Shown: positions 1-6,103 of the stretch, in pieces
Layout: the number at the start of each line of letters is the position of its first letter
Position numbering within the stretch: the first letter of the stretch is position 1
Source of the DNA: an uncultured bacterium
Lineage (GTDB): Bacteria; Planctomycetota; UBA1135; UBA2386
Direction: 5' to 3'
Length of the DNA stretch: 6,670 nucleotides
NCBI GenBank assembly: GCA_938003515.1
Contig: CALKYL010000320.1
Span: 1-6,670 of the forward strand
Program-made: the position numbers and the translations under genes
Notes under the pieces: model-generated
The model's database searches: none
Told to the model about the DNA's origin: nothing
The model's input: the letters and a program-made list of their open reading frames with translations, nothing else

Positions 1-1063
1 CCGCCGCGCCCGCGCGCTCGGGCAGCGCGCCGAAGTCGCTCGTCACGCACGGCAGGCCGAGCTCGAAGCACTCGTCGAGCACGAGCCCGTAGGTCTCGAA
101 GCACGTGCTCGGGAACACGCCGACGTGGGGCGCCGTCGCGTGCAGGCCCGCGGCGTCGAACGCGCCGTGGAACGTCACCGGCAGGCCGTCGGCGAGCGCA
201 CGCAGCTCGGCGTCGAACGCCTCGCTCTCCGCGTCGCCGAGCAGGTGCAGCTCGGCGCGACCCGGCCGCTCGCCGTGCAGCCGGCGGAACGCGCGCAGCA
301 GCACGTCGACGCCCTTGTGGCGGCCCATGCCGCCCCAGAACGCGAAGCGCACCGGTGCTCCGGCGGCCGGCTCGGGCAGCGGCGGCAGGCCCGAGAAGCG
401 CGGTTCGTAGCCGAGGGGCAGCACCTCGTAGCGCTCGCGCGGCACGCCGGTCGTCTCGGCGAGCAGGTCGGCGGTGCTGGCGACGGCGACGAGCACCCGG
501 CGGGCGAGCGACAGCTCGGCGCGGTAGTGGTCGCGGTAGAGCGCGATGCCGTCGTCGATCTCGTGCCGCGGCTCGTAGCCGTAGCGCGGCACGCAGTCGC
601 CGCAGCTCGCCGGCGACAGCTCGCGCCGGCACGCCTCGTCGCCGGGCCGCCGGCGGAACGCGCGCGGGCAGCTCGTGTAGTAGTCGTGCAGCGTCGCGAC
701 CGCCGGGATCGACGCGCGCGCACAGACCTCGATCAGGTTGCACGTCAGCCGCACCCAGTGGTGTACGTGCACGAGCGCCGGACGCCGTTCGCGCACGAAC
801 TGCTCGAAGCGCGCCTCGACGTCCGGATGCCACATCTTGGCGTGGTGGTCGAAGTAGAGGTCGTCGCGGTGCAGGCGGTGCACCGGCAGGCCGTCGACCG
901 TGTCCGGCTCCAGCGTCACGCGCTCGCGCGGGTGCTTCGTGCCGCTGAGCACCTCGACCGCGGCCCCGCGCGCGCGCTGCCGCTGCGCGACGGCGAGCAC
1001 GTAGCCCTCCGAGCCCCCGCGGCTCTCGGGCGGGAACTGGTGGATGACGTGCAGGACGTCCAA
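1..1063 (-). CDS. GT4-family glycosyltransferase, 3' end outside the window
   Basis: It encodes a cytoplasmic or membrane-associated retaining glycosyltransferase of the GT4 (glycosyltransferase group 1) type, which moves a sugar from a nucleotide-sugar donor to a glycan or lipid acceptor. 354 residues are visible; with a usual length near 400, only the C-terminal tail should be missing. The N-terminal acceptor domain starts LDVLHVIHQFPPESRGGSEG, with the Gly-rich loop GGSE at 16-19. A Cys cluster (C132, C145, C154, C157) follows HDYYTSCPR. The C-terminal donor domain begins near GRHKGVD (247-253) and carries the EX7E signature FETYGLVLDE (E323, E331). The TTG start at 1063 lies two bases after the stop of the hydrolase gene, and GAGGT at 1070-1074 is six bases upstream, so translation is probably coupled. 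No ATG or GTG fits the conserved N-terminus. The sugar donor and acceptor cannot be told from sequence. Confidence 0.92.
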   Translation of the reverse strand, partial: MDVLHVIHQFPPESRGGSEGYVLAVAQRQRARGAAVEVLSGTKHPRERVTLEPDTVDGLPVHRLHRDDLYFDHHAKMWHPDVEARFEQFVRERRPALVHVHHWVRLTCNLIEVCARASIPAVATLHDYYTSCPRAFRRRPGDEACRRELSPASCGDCVPRYGYEPRHEIDDGIALYRDHYRAELSLARRVLVAVASTADLLAETTGVPRERYEVLPLGYEPRFSGLPPLPEPAAGAPVRFAFWGGMGRHKGVDVLLRAFRRLHGERPGRAELHLLGDAESEAFDAELRALADGLPVTFHGAFDAAGLHATAPHVGVFPSTCFETYGLVLDECFELGLPCVTSDFGALPERAGAA

Positions 1064-1065
1064 GC

Positions 1066-2622
1066 TCAGACCTCGCGGTCCTCGCCGTTCTCGCGGTAGC
1101 GCACGCGGTAGATGTCGCGCCGCCGGTCGCGCCAGTTCTGGGTCGTGCCGAGGTAGCGGTGCCGGCGCAGGAGCTCGATGTCGAGATCCTTCATGACAAG
1201 CGTCTCGATGTTGGGCGGGCACTCGGCCGCGATCGCGTCGGGGCTGAACGGGATGTCGGCCGGCGTGTAGATGCCCGACTGCGCGTAGTGGATGTCGGCG
1301 TTGGCGACCTGCGGCAGGTTGCCGACGCAGCCGGCGAGCACCGCGTACATGTGGTTCTCGATGCAGCGCGCCATCGCGCAGTTGCGCACGCGCAGGTAGC
1401 TGTAGCGCTCGTCGGTGTTGAACGGCACGAACAGCACCTGGGCGCCCTTGCGGGCGGCGATGCGCACCAGCTCGGGGAACTCGACGTCGTAGCAGATCAG
1501 GATCGCGACGCGGCCGCAGTCGGTGTCGAAGACCTCGACCTTGTCGCCGCCGGTCACCCCCCACCAGCGCCACTCCGACGGCGTGACGTGGAGCTTGTAC
1601 TGCTTGCCGAGCGTGCCGTCCCGGCGGAACAGGTAGGAGACATTGTAGAGCTTGTCGTTCTCGATCGCGAAGTTGCTGCCGCCGACGATGTTGACGTGGT
1701 AGCGCACCGCGAGGCGCTGGAAGAGCTCGATGTACTGCTCGTTGAACCCGGCGAGCTTGCGCGCCGCGACCGCCGGCCGCTTCGCGTCGACCAGCGACAG
1801 CAGCTGCGTCGAGATCAGCTCGGGGAACGTCACGAAGTCGCAGCGATAGTCGCCGGCGGTGTCGACGAAGAACGTGACCTGGCGCTCGAACTCCTCCCAC
1901 GAGTTGGTCGCGCGCATCTCGAACTGCACCGCGGCCAGCCGCACGATCTGCACCGGCCGCATCTCGCGCTTCTGGTGCGGCCGGTAGTCGACGTTGACCC
2001 ACTCCATGTGGGTCGCCCAGCCGGCGCTGTCCTCGTCGGTCGGCAGGTAGTCGGGGATCAGCTGCTTGAGCTGGAAGCCGTTCGCGAGCTGCGTCGTCAG
2101 CACCGGGTCGTACAGCGTCTTGTCGGCGACCTTCTTGACGTACTCGTGCGCCGTCATCTTGTCCTTCTGGGCGGCGTAGCCGGGGATGCGGCCGCCGATG
2201 ACGATCGCCTCGAGGTTGCGCTCGCGCGCGAGCTTCTTGCGCTCGGTGTAGAGCCGCCGCGCGAGCCGCATGCCGCGGTAGTCGGGGTCGACCATGATCT
2301 CGATCCCGTAGAGCACGTCCCCGTCGGGGTCGTGGTTGGTGATGTAGCCGCCGTCGGCGACCGCCTTCCAGTCGTGCCAGTCCGAGCACAGGTCGTAGTC
2401 GACGATCAGGCTGCACGACGACGCGACCAGCTTGCCCTCGTATTCGACGCCGATCTGCCCCTCCGGAAAGTGGCGGATCTGGCTCTCGACCTGCTCCCGG
2501 CTCCACGTGGTCATCCCGGGGAAGCACCTGGCCTGCATGGCGACGATCGCGTCGTAGTCCTCGGGCCGCAGCTGCCGCACCTGCAACTGCTTCTGGAACT
2601 GCTCGAGCGGAATCGAAGGCAT
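1066..2622 (-). CDS. Bifunctional GNAT N-acetyltransferase / carbon-nitrogen hydrolase
   Basis: This 518-residue cytoplasmic fusion joins an acetyl-CoA-dependent GNAT domain (about 14-215) to a nitrilase-superfamily amidohydrolase domain (about 225-495). In the GNAT half, MVDPDYRGMRLARRLY (110-125) is the acetyl-CoA loop; the second Gly of the usual RGxGxG/A is replaced by Arg (R119). In the hydrolase half the catalytic set is visible: E268 in TFPE, K343 in KLHVTPSE, a second Glu at E350, and the nucleophile C377 in ILICYDVEFPE. All are intact, so both halves look active. The same fusion is known from many bacteria under this combined name, but the substrate is not established. An acyl-transfer plus amide-hydrolysis pair acting on one metabolite is only inference. 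The ATG at 2622 is preceded by TACGAT with a six-base gap and no Shine-Dalgarno, suggesting a leaderless message. The glycosyltransferase follows directly, so the two are probably co-transcribed. Confidence 0.96.
   Translation of the reverse strand: MPSIPLEQFQKQLQVRQLRPEDYDAIVAMQARCFPGMTTWSREQVESQIRHFPEGQIGVEYEGKLVASSCSLIVDYDLCSDWHDWKAVADGGYITNHDPDGDVLYGIEIMVDPDYRGMRLARRLYTERKKLARERNLEAIVIGGRIPGYAAQKDKMTAHEYVKKVADKTLYDPVLTTQLANGFQLKQLIPDYLPTDEDSAGWATHMEWVNVDYRPHQKREMRPVQIVRLAAVQFEMRATNSWEEFERQVTFFVDTAGDYRCDFVTFPELISTQLLSLVDAKRPAVAARKLAGFNEQYIELFQRLAVRYHVNIVGGSNFAIENDKLYNVSYLFRRDGTLGKQYKLHVTPSEWRWWGVTGGDKVEVFDTDCGRVAILICYDVEFPELVRIAARKGAQVLFVPFNTDERYSYLRVRNCAMARCIENHMYAVLAGCVGNLPQVANADIHYAQSGIYTPADIPFSPDAIAAECPPNIETLVMKDLDIELLRRHRYLGTTQNWRDRRRDIYRVRYRENGEDREV
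1070..1074 (-). promoter_or_regulatory. Probable ribosome binding site for the glycosyltransferase
   Basis: GAGGT on the minus strand lies six bases before the TTG at 1063. It overlaps the last codons of the hydrolase gene, so it also encodes Glu-Val. It supports the TTG start and coupling, but the match could be chance. Confidence 0.5.
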
Positions 2623-2628
2623 CCGCGG

Positions 2629-2634
2629 ATCGTA
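2629..2634 (-). promoter_or_regulatory. -10-like box TACGAT for the GNAT/hydrolase gene
   Basis: On the minus strand TACGAT is separated by exactly six bases (CCGCGG) from the ATG at 2622. That places the expected transcription start at or next to the A of ATG, as in leaderless genes with a TAnnnT -10 element. I see no good -35 match upstream. The identical hexamer precedes the gene at 4169. Confidence 0.55.
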
Positions 2635-2681
2635 GCCGGCCCGGTCGCGGCCTCCAGGACGGACGCCGCACCTCGGCCCCC

Positions 2682-2711
2682 TTGGCCCCGCGAGCGGTCA
2701 CGCCCTATCCT
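2682..2711 (+). promoter_or_regulatory. Putative sigma70-type promoter for the DUF4920 gene
   Basis: TTGGCC (2682-2687) and TATCCT (2706-2711) are separated by 18 bases and match four of six positions each against TTGACA and TATAAT. The start would fall near 2718, giving a short leader before the ATG at 2731 or 2755. It is divergent to the minus-strand box at 2629-2634; the two promoters share this gap. Confidence 0.5.
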
Positions 2712-2754
2712 GGTCGCCCCTTCCCCACCGATGACCCAACCCCGCCGCCCGTTC

Positions 2755-3678
2755 ATGCCTTCGCGAATCGCCCCCCTTCTGATCGCCGCCCTGACCGCGA
2801 CCGCCGCCGCCCAGGAGCCGGCGCCGAAGCTCGACGCGAAGCTCTACGAGCACTTCGGCGCCGGCATCGCGCCCGGCGAAGCGCCGGCCACGCTCGCCGA
2901 CGTGATGAAGGACCCCGAGGCCTACACCGGCAAGCAGATCCGCCTCGAGGCGCCGATCACCGCGGTGTGCCAGGCCAAGGGCTGCTGGATGCACCTCGGC
3001 GTGCCCGACGCGAAGGGCACGCCGCCGGTGATGGTCAAGTTCCTCGACTACGGCTTCTTCGTGCCGAAGGACGCCTCCGGCCGCACCGCCATCGTCGAGG
3101 GCACGATGCAGATGACGCAGGAGACCGTCGAGCAGACCCGCCACTACCTCGAGGACGCCGGCAAGCACGACGAGGCCGCGAAGGTCACCGAGGGCCGCAA
3201 GCTCTATCGCTTCGTCGCGTCGGGCGTCGCGATCAAGAAGCCGCAGAAGCTCGACGCCGAGCGCTGGGACCACTTCGGCGCCGGCGCGATGGACCTGCTG
3301 CCGCTGACCCTCGAGCAGGTCCTCGCCGAGCCCGATGCCTACACGGGCAAGCCGATCCGCCTCGAGGCGCCGATCACCGCGGTGTGCCAGGCCAAGGGCT
3401 GCTGGATGCACCTCGGCGTGCCCGACGCGAAGGGCACGCCGCCGGTGATGGTCAAGTTCCTCGACTACGGCTTCTTCGTGCCGAAGGACGCCTCCGGCCG
3501 CACCGCCATCGTCGAGGGCACGATGCAGATGACGCAGGAGACCGTCGAGCAGACCCGCCACTACCTCGAGGACGCCGGCAAGCACGACGAAGCCGCGAAG
3601 GTCACCGAGGGCCGCAAGCTCTACAAGCTGGTCGCGACCGGCGTCGCGATCGAGAAGCCGGCGAAGTCGGACAAGTGA
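2755..3678 (+). CDS. Secreted protein with two tandem DUF4920 domains
   Basis: This 307-residue exported protein has a signal peptide (hydrophobic IAPLLIAALTATAAA at 5-19, likely cut near AAQ-EP) followed by two copies of the DUF4920 domain (about 25-163 and 165-302). Each copy has the family hallmarks: HFGAG, AYTGK, VCQAKGCWM with a Cys pair (C72/C77 and C211/C216), FLDYGFFVPKD, and a conserved His in TRHYLEDAG (H130, H269). DUF4920 has no established activity; the CxxxxC pair hints at metal or redox chemistry, which is inference. Most family members have one domain, so the doubling is unusual, and the two cores are almost base-for-base identical over 270 bp while their flanks differ. An in-frame ATG at 2731 would add MTQPRRPF and a Tat-like RRPFM; neither start has a clear ribosome binding site. 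It stands alone between a promoter and a terminator-like hairpin. Confidence 0.92.
   Translation: MPSRIAPLLIAALTATAAAQEPAPKLDAKLYEHFGAGIAPGEAPATLADVMKDPEAYTGKQIRLEAPITAVCQAKGCWMHLGVPDAKGTPPVMVKFLDYGFFVPKDASGRTAIVEGTMQMTQETVEQTRHYLEDAGKHDEAAKVTEGRKLYRFVASGVAIKKPQKLDAERWDHFGAGAMDLLPLTLEQVLAEPDAYTGKPIRLEAPITAVCQAKGCWMHLGVPDAKGTPPVMVKFLDYGFFVPKDASGRTAIVEGTMQMTQETVEQTRHYLEDAGKHDEAAKVTEGRKLYKLVATGVAIEKPAKSDK
2937..3206 (+). repeat. 270-bp intragenic direct repeat, copy 1
   Basis: It is identical to 3354-3623 except for one base (GAG at 3172-3174 versus GAA at 3589-3591, both Glu). The offset is 417 bases, exactly 139 codons, so the reading frame is kept. It covers the core of DUF4920 domain 1 from IRLEAP to GRKLY. 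Confidence 0.98.
3354..3623 (+). repeat. 270-bp intragenic direct repeat, copy 2
   Basis: This is the second copy of the tract at 2937-3206, covering the core of DUF4920 domain 2. Sequence just outside both ends is homologous at the protein level but diverged in DNA (AYTGKQ versus AYTGKP before it; RFVASGVAIKK versus KLVATGVAIEK after it). Confidence 0.98.
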
Positions 3679-3691
3679 CTGCGCGCCGGCC

Positions 3692-3712
3692 CGCGGCCCC
3701 CACGCGGCCGCG
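3692..3712 (+). terminator. Terminator-like hairpin after the DUF4920 gene
   Basis: CGCGGCC (3692-3698) and GGCCGCG (3706-3712) form a perfect 7-bp GC stem with a 7-base loop, 14 bases after the stop codon and just before the next gene's -10 box. No T-tract follows, so it is at best a non-canonical terminator. GC-rich stems also arise by chance in this DNA. Confidence 0.35.
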
Positions 3713-3721
3713 CGCCGGTCC

Positions 3722-3727
3722 TATGCT
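3722..3727 (+). promoter_or_regulatory. -10-like box TATGCT for the small secreted protein gene
   Basis: TATGCT is followed by exactly six bases (GCGGCG) and then the ATG at 3734. The spacing is the same as for the GNAT/hydrolase gene on the other strand, consistent with leaderless transcription. No -35 match is obvious. Confidence 0.5.
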
Positions 3728-3733
3728 GCGGCG

Positions 3734-4066
3734 ATGCGCGTCGCGTTCGCGGTCCTGGTGCTGCTGGTCGCCGGCGCCGGGCTGAGCCGGTGCCGCGCTC
3801 CGGTGTCGGCGCCGGATCGAGCTCGACGTCGTGCGCCGGCCGGTGCTGCGCGTGATGGTGCGGCGAGACGGCGCACGCGTGCTGGCCCGCGTACGCGTCA
3901 CCGGAGCGGCGGGTCCGGTGTCGACCAGCACGCCCGAACCGAGCTGGGCGCGTACGTGCCGCCCGGGGACTACGTGCTCGAGGTCGACACCGACGCCGGC
4001 ACGCACCGCGAACGCGTGTCGGTGTTCGGCGACGACTTCGAACACGTCGTCGAGCTCGGGGGCTGA
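3734..4066 (+). CDS. Small secreted protein, unknown function, with a probable internal double frameshift
   Basis: As it stands the frame encodes 110 residues: a signal peptide (MRVAFAVLVLLVAGAGL), an Arg/Ala-rich middle, and an ordered C-terminus with VPPGDYVLEVDTDAG and FGDDFEHVVELGG. The middle (about 3813-3940) does not look coding in this frame because third positions are often A or T. The next frame (+1) over the same bases gives good codon use and plausible beta-strand protein (IELDVVRRPVLRVMV and RVLARVRVTGAAGP). Joining the segments suggests a real product with a signal peptide plus a small beta-sandwich or carboxypeptidase-regulatory-like domain, whose PPGDYVLEV hairpin is typical of such folds. 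So the gene carries two compensating single-base indels, or the sequence has two errors. The start is supported by the TATGCT box six bases upstream. I do not recognise a specific family. Confidence 0.6.
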   Translation: MRVAFAVLVLLVAGAGLSRCRAPVSAPDRARRRAPAGAARDGAARRRTRAGPRTRHRSGGSGVDQHARTELGAYVPPGDYVLEVDTDAGTHRERVSVFGDDFEHVVELGG

Positions 4067-4153
4067 GGGGCGCCGACGACGGCTTGCCAGGTCGAAGGCC
4101 CGTCGCGCGACACCCGAAGCACCGCCGAAGCACGCCCGCCCCCCGAGCCGCGC

Positions 4154-4159
4154 TACGAT
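4154..4159 (+). promoter_or_regulatory. -10-like box TACGAT for the 598-residue protein gene
   Basis: TACGAT lies nine bases before the ATG at 4169, giving a message with little or no leader. It is the same hexamer as the one before the GNAT/hydrolase gene. It supports choosing 4169 over the open but promoterless frame further upstream. The rest of 4067-4153 shows no other signal. Confidence 0.5.
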
Positions 4160-4168
4160 GGCGCGGCC

Positions 4169-5965
4169 ATGCTGTGCCCGACGTGCCCGATCCTGCTGCT
4201 GGCGGCCTGCGCTGTGGCGCCCGGCCAGCACCCGCCCGAACTCGCGCTGCCGCCGCGCGCGACGACGGCTCCGACGGGCAGCGCGCTCTTGCCCCAGCTG
4301 CAGGGACTGTCGGTCGCGGCGCGCGAGGCGGTCCTGTGGCACCAGTTCGCCGCCGGCAACGTGCCGGCCTTCCTGCGCGCGCTGACGCCGGTCACGACGA
4401 CCGCGACGATCCAGGGACAGCCGCGCACGGCGACGTTCTGGTGCACGCCCGACTACGTCGGCGTCGGCGACGACGCCGACTGGTTCCGCATGCCGATGAC
4501 GCCGATGCTCGCGCAGCAGCTGGCCGACCGGCTCGACTGCGTCCTGCCGACGCGGCGCATGGTCGACGCGATCTGGGCGCAGGCGCCGCTCCGGCTGCAG
4601 CCGTTCCCCTACAACCCGTCCGTCTACACCATCACGTCGGTGTCGCTGTTCCACCAGCACCACCTGCAGATCGAGCAGCAGCGCGCGGGCCAGCCGCAGA
4701 GCCTCCTGACCGCCGGCATCAAGAAGGACGTCGTCGCGTCGGCCCTGATCGGCAGCTGGCCGGGCCGCGTCGTCATCTACGGCTGGCACTACCCGAGCGG
4801 CGTGCCGATCCAGCCGCTGTCGAAGGTGCACACCGCGAGCTACGTCGACTACAGCCACGGCGTGCGCCTCGTCGCGCGCCGCGTCGAGATCGACGGCGTG
4901 CCGACGACCGTCGACGCGGTGCTGTCCGACCCGGTGCTGCACCCGCTGCTCGGCGACGAAGGGCCGTTCACGTCCTGGCGCTATCCGGCTGGCGGCAACG
5001 AGTCGTTCCCGCTGCACGACACGTTCCCGCAGAGCGGCCCCGAACGCGCCGGCTGGCTGCCGACGTTCGTAGCGCCGGTGTCGGTCGCGGTCGCGCCCCC
5101 GCCGCCGAGCGGCGACCCGACGGCGCTGCGCGTCATGGACCCGGCGGGCGGAACGGACGCGCTGCGCATCGAACCCGGCGTCGTGCGCGACGTCGCGATC
5201 CAGGCGGACCTGTTGTGCGAGCACCGGCCGTGGCTCTCGGCGAACGGCTTCGAACGCATCGGCATCTTCGTGCGCGACCGCGCGCAGGGCGCGTTCGACG
5301 GCACGCTGTCACGGCAAGGCGCGTGCTACGCGCTGACCTGGGACGGCGCCGACGGCCGCCTGCGCTGTCTGCGCGCGCACGGCGGCGTGCTGACCGACCT
5401 GCTGCCCGCGCCGCGGTACGTGCCCGGCACCGCCTGGCGCCGTTTCCGCCTCGAGGCGCGCGGCGACGTGCTGACGTTCTGGCTCGACGGCGAGCTCCTG
5501 CTGCAGGCCGTCGACACGACCCACCCCGACGGCGCGTTCGGTCTCGGGCAGCACGAGTACTTCGCGACCAACGCCAACATGCGCGGAACCCGCGTCGACA
5601 CGTGCCACGCCGACGTGCCCGGCGCCTTCGCGCTGCGGCTCCTGCCCGGCCTTCTGCCGGGCGACGTGCACGTGCGTCGCCAGCGCGGCATCCCCGGCGA
5701 CGTCTACTTCACCGCACTGACGATCGCGCACGGGGCGTTCCCGAACGGCTGGTTCTTCGGCCTCGACCCGACGCTTCCGGACCTGGTCGGCTTCCTGCAG
5801 TCCGGCCACCCGCTCTTCCTCGGTCTGCTCGACGCGGAGGGCGGCAGCGAGGTGCTGCTGCGGGGCCTGCCGATCGGCCTGCCCCTGCAGGGCGTCGCAC
5901 TCGACCTCGATCCGACGTGGCGCTGGCTGCAGCCGTCGAAGCCGGTCGCCGTGGTCGCTCGCTGA
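4169..5965 (+). CDS. Large exported three-domain protein, unknown function, with lectin-like middle domain
   Basis: The 598-residue protein begins with a very short hydrophobic leader ending in a lipobox, LAAC (11-14), so it may be lipid-anchored at C14; the leader lacks the usual Lys/Arg. Residues about 45-270 form a conserved-looking globular domain of no assigned function, marked by LPTRRMVDAIWAQAP (126-140), FHQHH (161-165), GIKKDVV (183-189), IYGWHYPSG (203-211) and SKVHTASYVDYSHGVRLV (218-235). A Pro-rich linker follows (PPPPSGDP, 310-317). Residues about 318-482 resemble a concanavalin A/LamG-type beta-sandwich, with WRRFRLEARGDVLTFWLDGE (423-442) and THPDGAFGLG (451-460). The last 110 residues (GIPGDVYF, FPNGWFFGLD, LPIGLPLQGVALDL) look like a beta-rich terminal domain common on secreted planctomycete proteins; that assignment is from memory. 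A carbohydrate-related role outside the cytoplasm is inference. No catalytic motif could be named. Confidence 0.9.
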   Translation: MLCPTCPILLLAACAVAPGQHPPELALPPRATTAPTGSALLPQLQGLSVAAREAVLWHQFAAGNVPAFLRALTPVTTTATIQGQPRTATFWCTPDYVGVGDDADWFRMPMTPMLAQQLADRLDCVLPTRRMVDAIWAQAPLRLQPFPYNPSVYTITSVSLFHQHHLQIEQQRAGQPQSLLTAGIKKDVVASALIGSWPGRVVIYGWHYPSGVPIQPLSKVHTASYVDYSHGVRLVARRVEIDGVPTTVDAVLSDPVLHPLLGDEGPFTSWRYPAGGNESFPLHDTFPQSGPERAGWLPTFVAPVSVAVAPPPPSGDPTALRVMDPAGGTDALRIEPGVVRDVAIQADLLCEHRPWLSANGFERIGIFVRDRAQGAFDGTLSRQGACYALTWDGADGRLRCLRAHGGVLTDLLPAPRYVPGTAWRRFRLEARGDVLTFWLDGELLLQAVDTTHPDGAFGLGQHEYFATNANMRGTRVDTCHADVPGAFALRLLPGLLPGDVHVRRQRGIPGDVYFTALTIAHGAFPNGWFFGLDPTLPDLVGFLQSGHPLFLGLLDAEGGSEVLLRGLPIGLPLQGVALDLDPTWRWLQPSKPVAVVAR

Positions 5966-5967
5966 TC

Positions 5968-5982
5968 GGATCGCCGCGATCC
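5968..5982 (+). terminator. Terminator-like inverted repeat after the 598-residue gene
   Basis: GGATCGCCGCGATCC is a perfect inverted repeat (six pairs around a three-base loop) starting two bases after the stop codon. There is no T-tract, so intrinsic termination is uncertain, but the placement fits a transcript end. Confidence 0.35.
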
Positions 5983-6103
5983 CGACCTTGGCGACCGGCC
6001 CTCGGGCAACGCCGAGGTCGAGCGGCTGCAGGACGCCAGCGGAGGGCGATCGAGCTGCGGCACGCGCGATGACGCACGGAAGTGCCGCCTCGAAAACGGT
6101 CCA

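Noticed and set aside
125..1099. Plus-strand open frame opposite the glycosyltransferase
   Set aside because: Its product is Arg/Ala/Val-rich without motifs, whereas the minus strand gives a clean GT4 protein with an EX7E motif.
1159..2730. Long open frame on the plus strand running through the hydrolase region into the DUF4920 gene
   Set aside because: It is antisense to the hydrolase gene and its translation is Val/Asp/Arg/Leu-rich low-complexity protein, as expected from the complement of GC3-rich codons. Only the part from 2731 or 2755 onward reads as a real protein.
3602..5224. 540-codon minus-strand frame opposite the small gene and the large exported protein
   Set aside because: It is composed mainly of Arg, Ala, Val and Asp with no motifs, and crosses gene borders on the other strand.
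4084..6072. Overlapping 660-codon plus-strand frame across the 598-residue gene
   Set aside because: It is Arg/Ala/Pro-rich with no signal peptide or domain, typical of a shifted frame in GC-rich DNA. The frame at 4169 has proper codon bias and recognisable domains.
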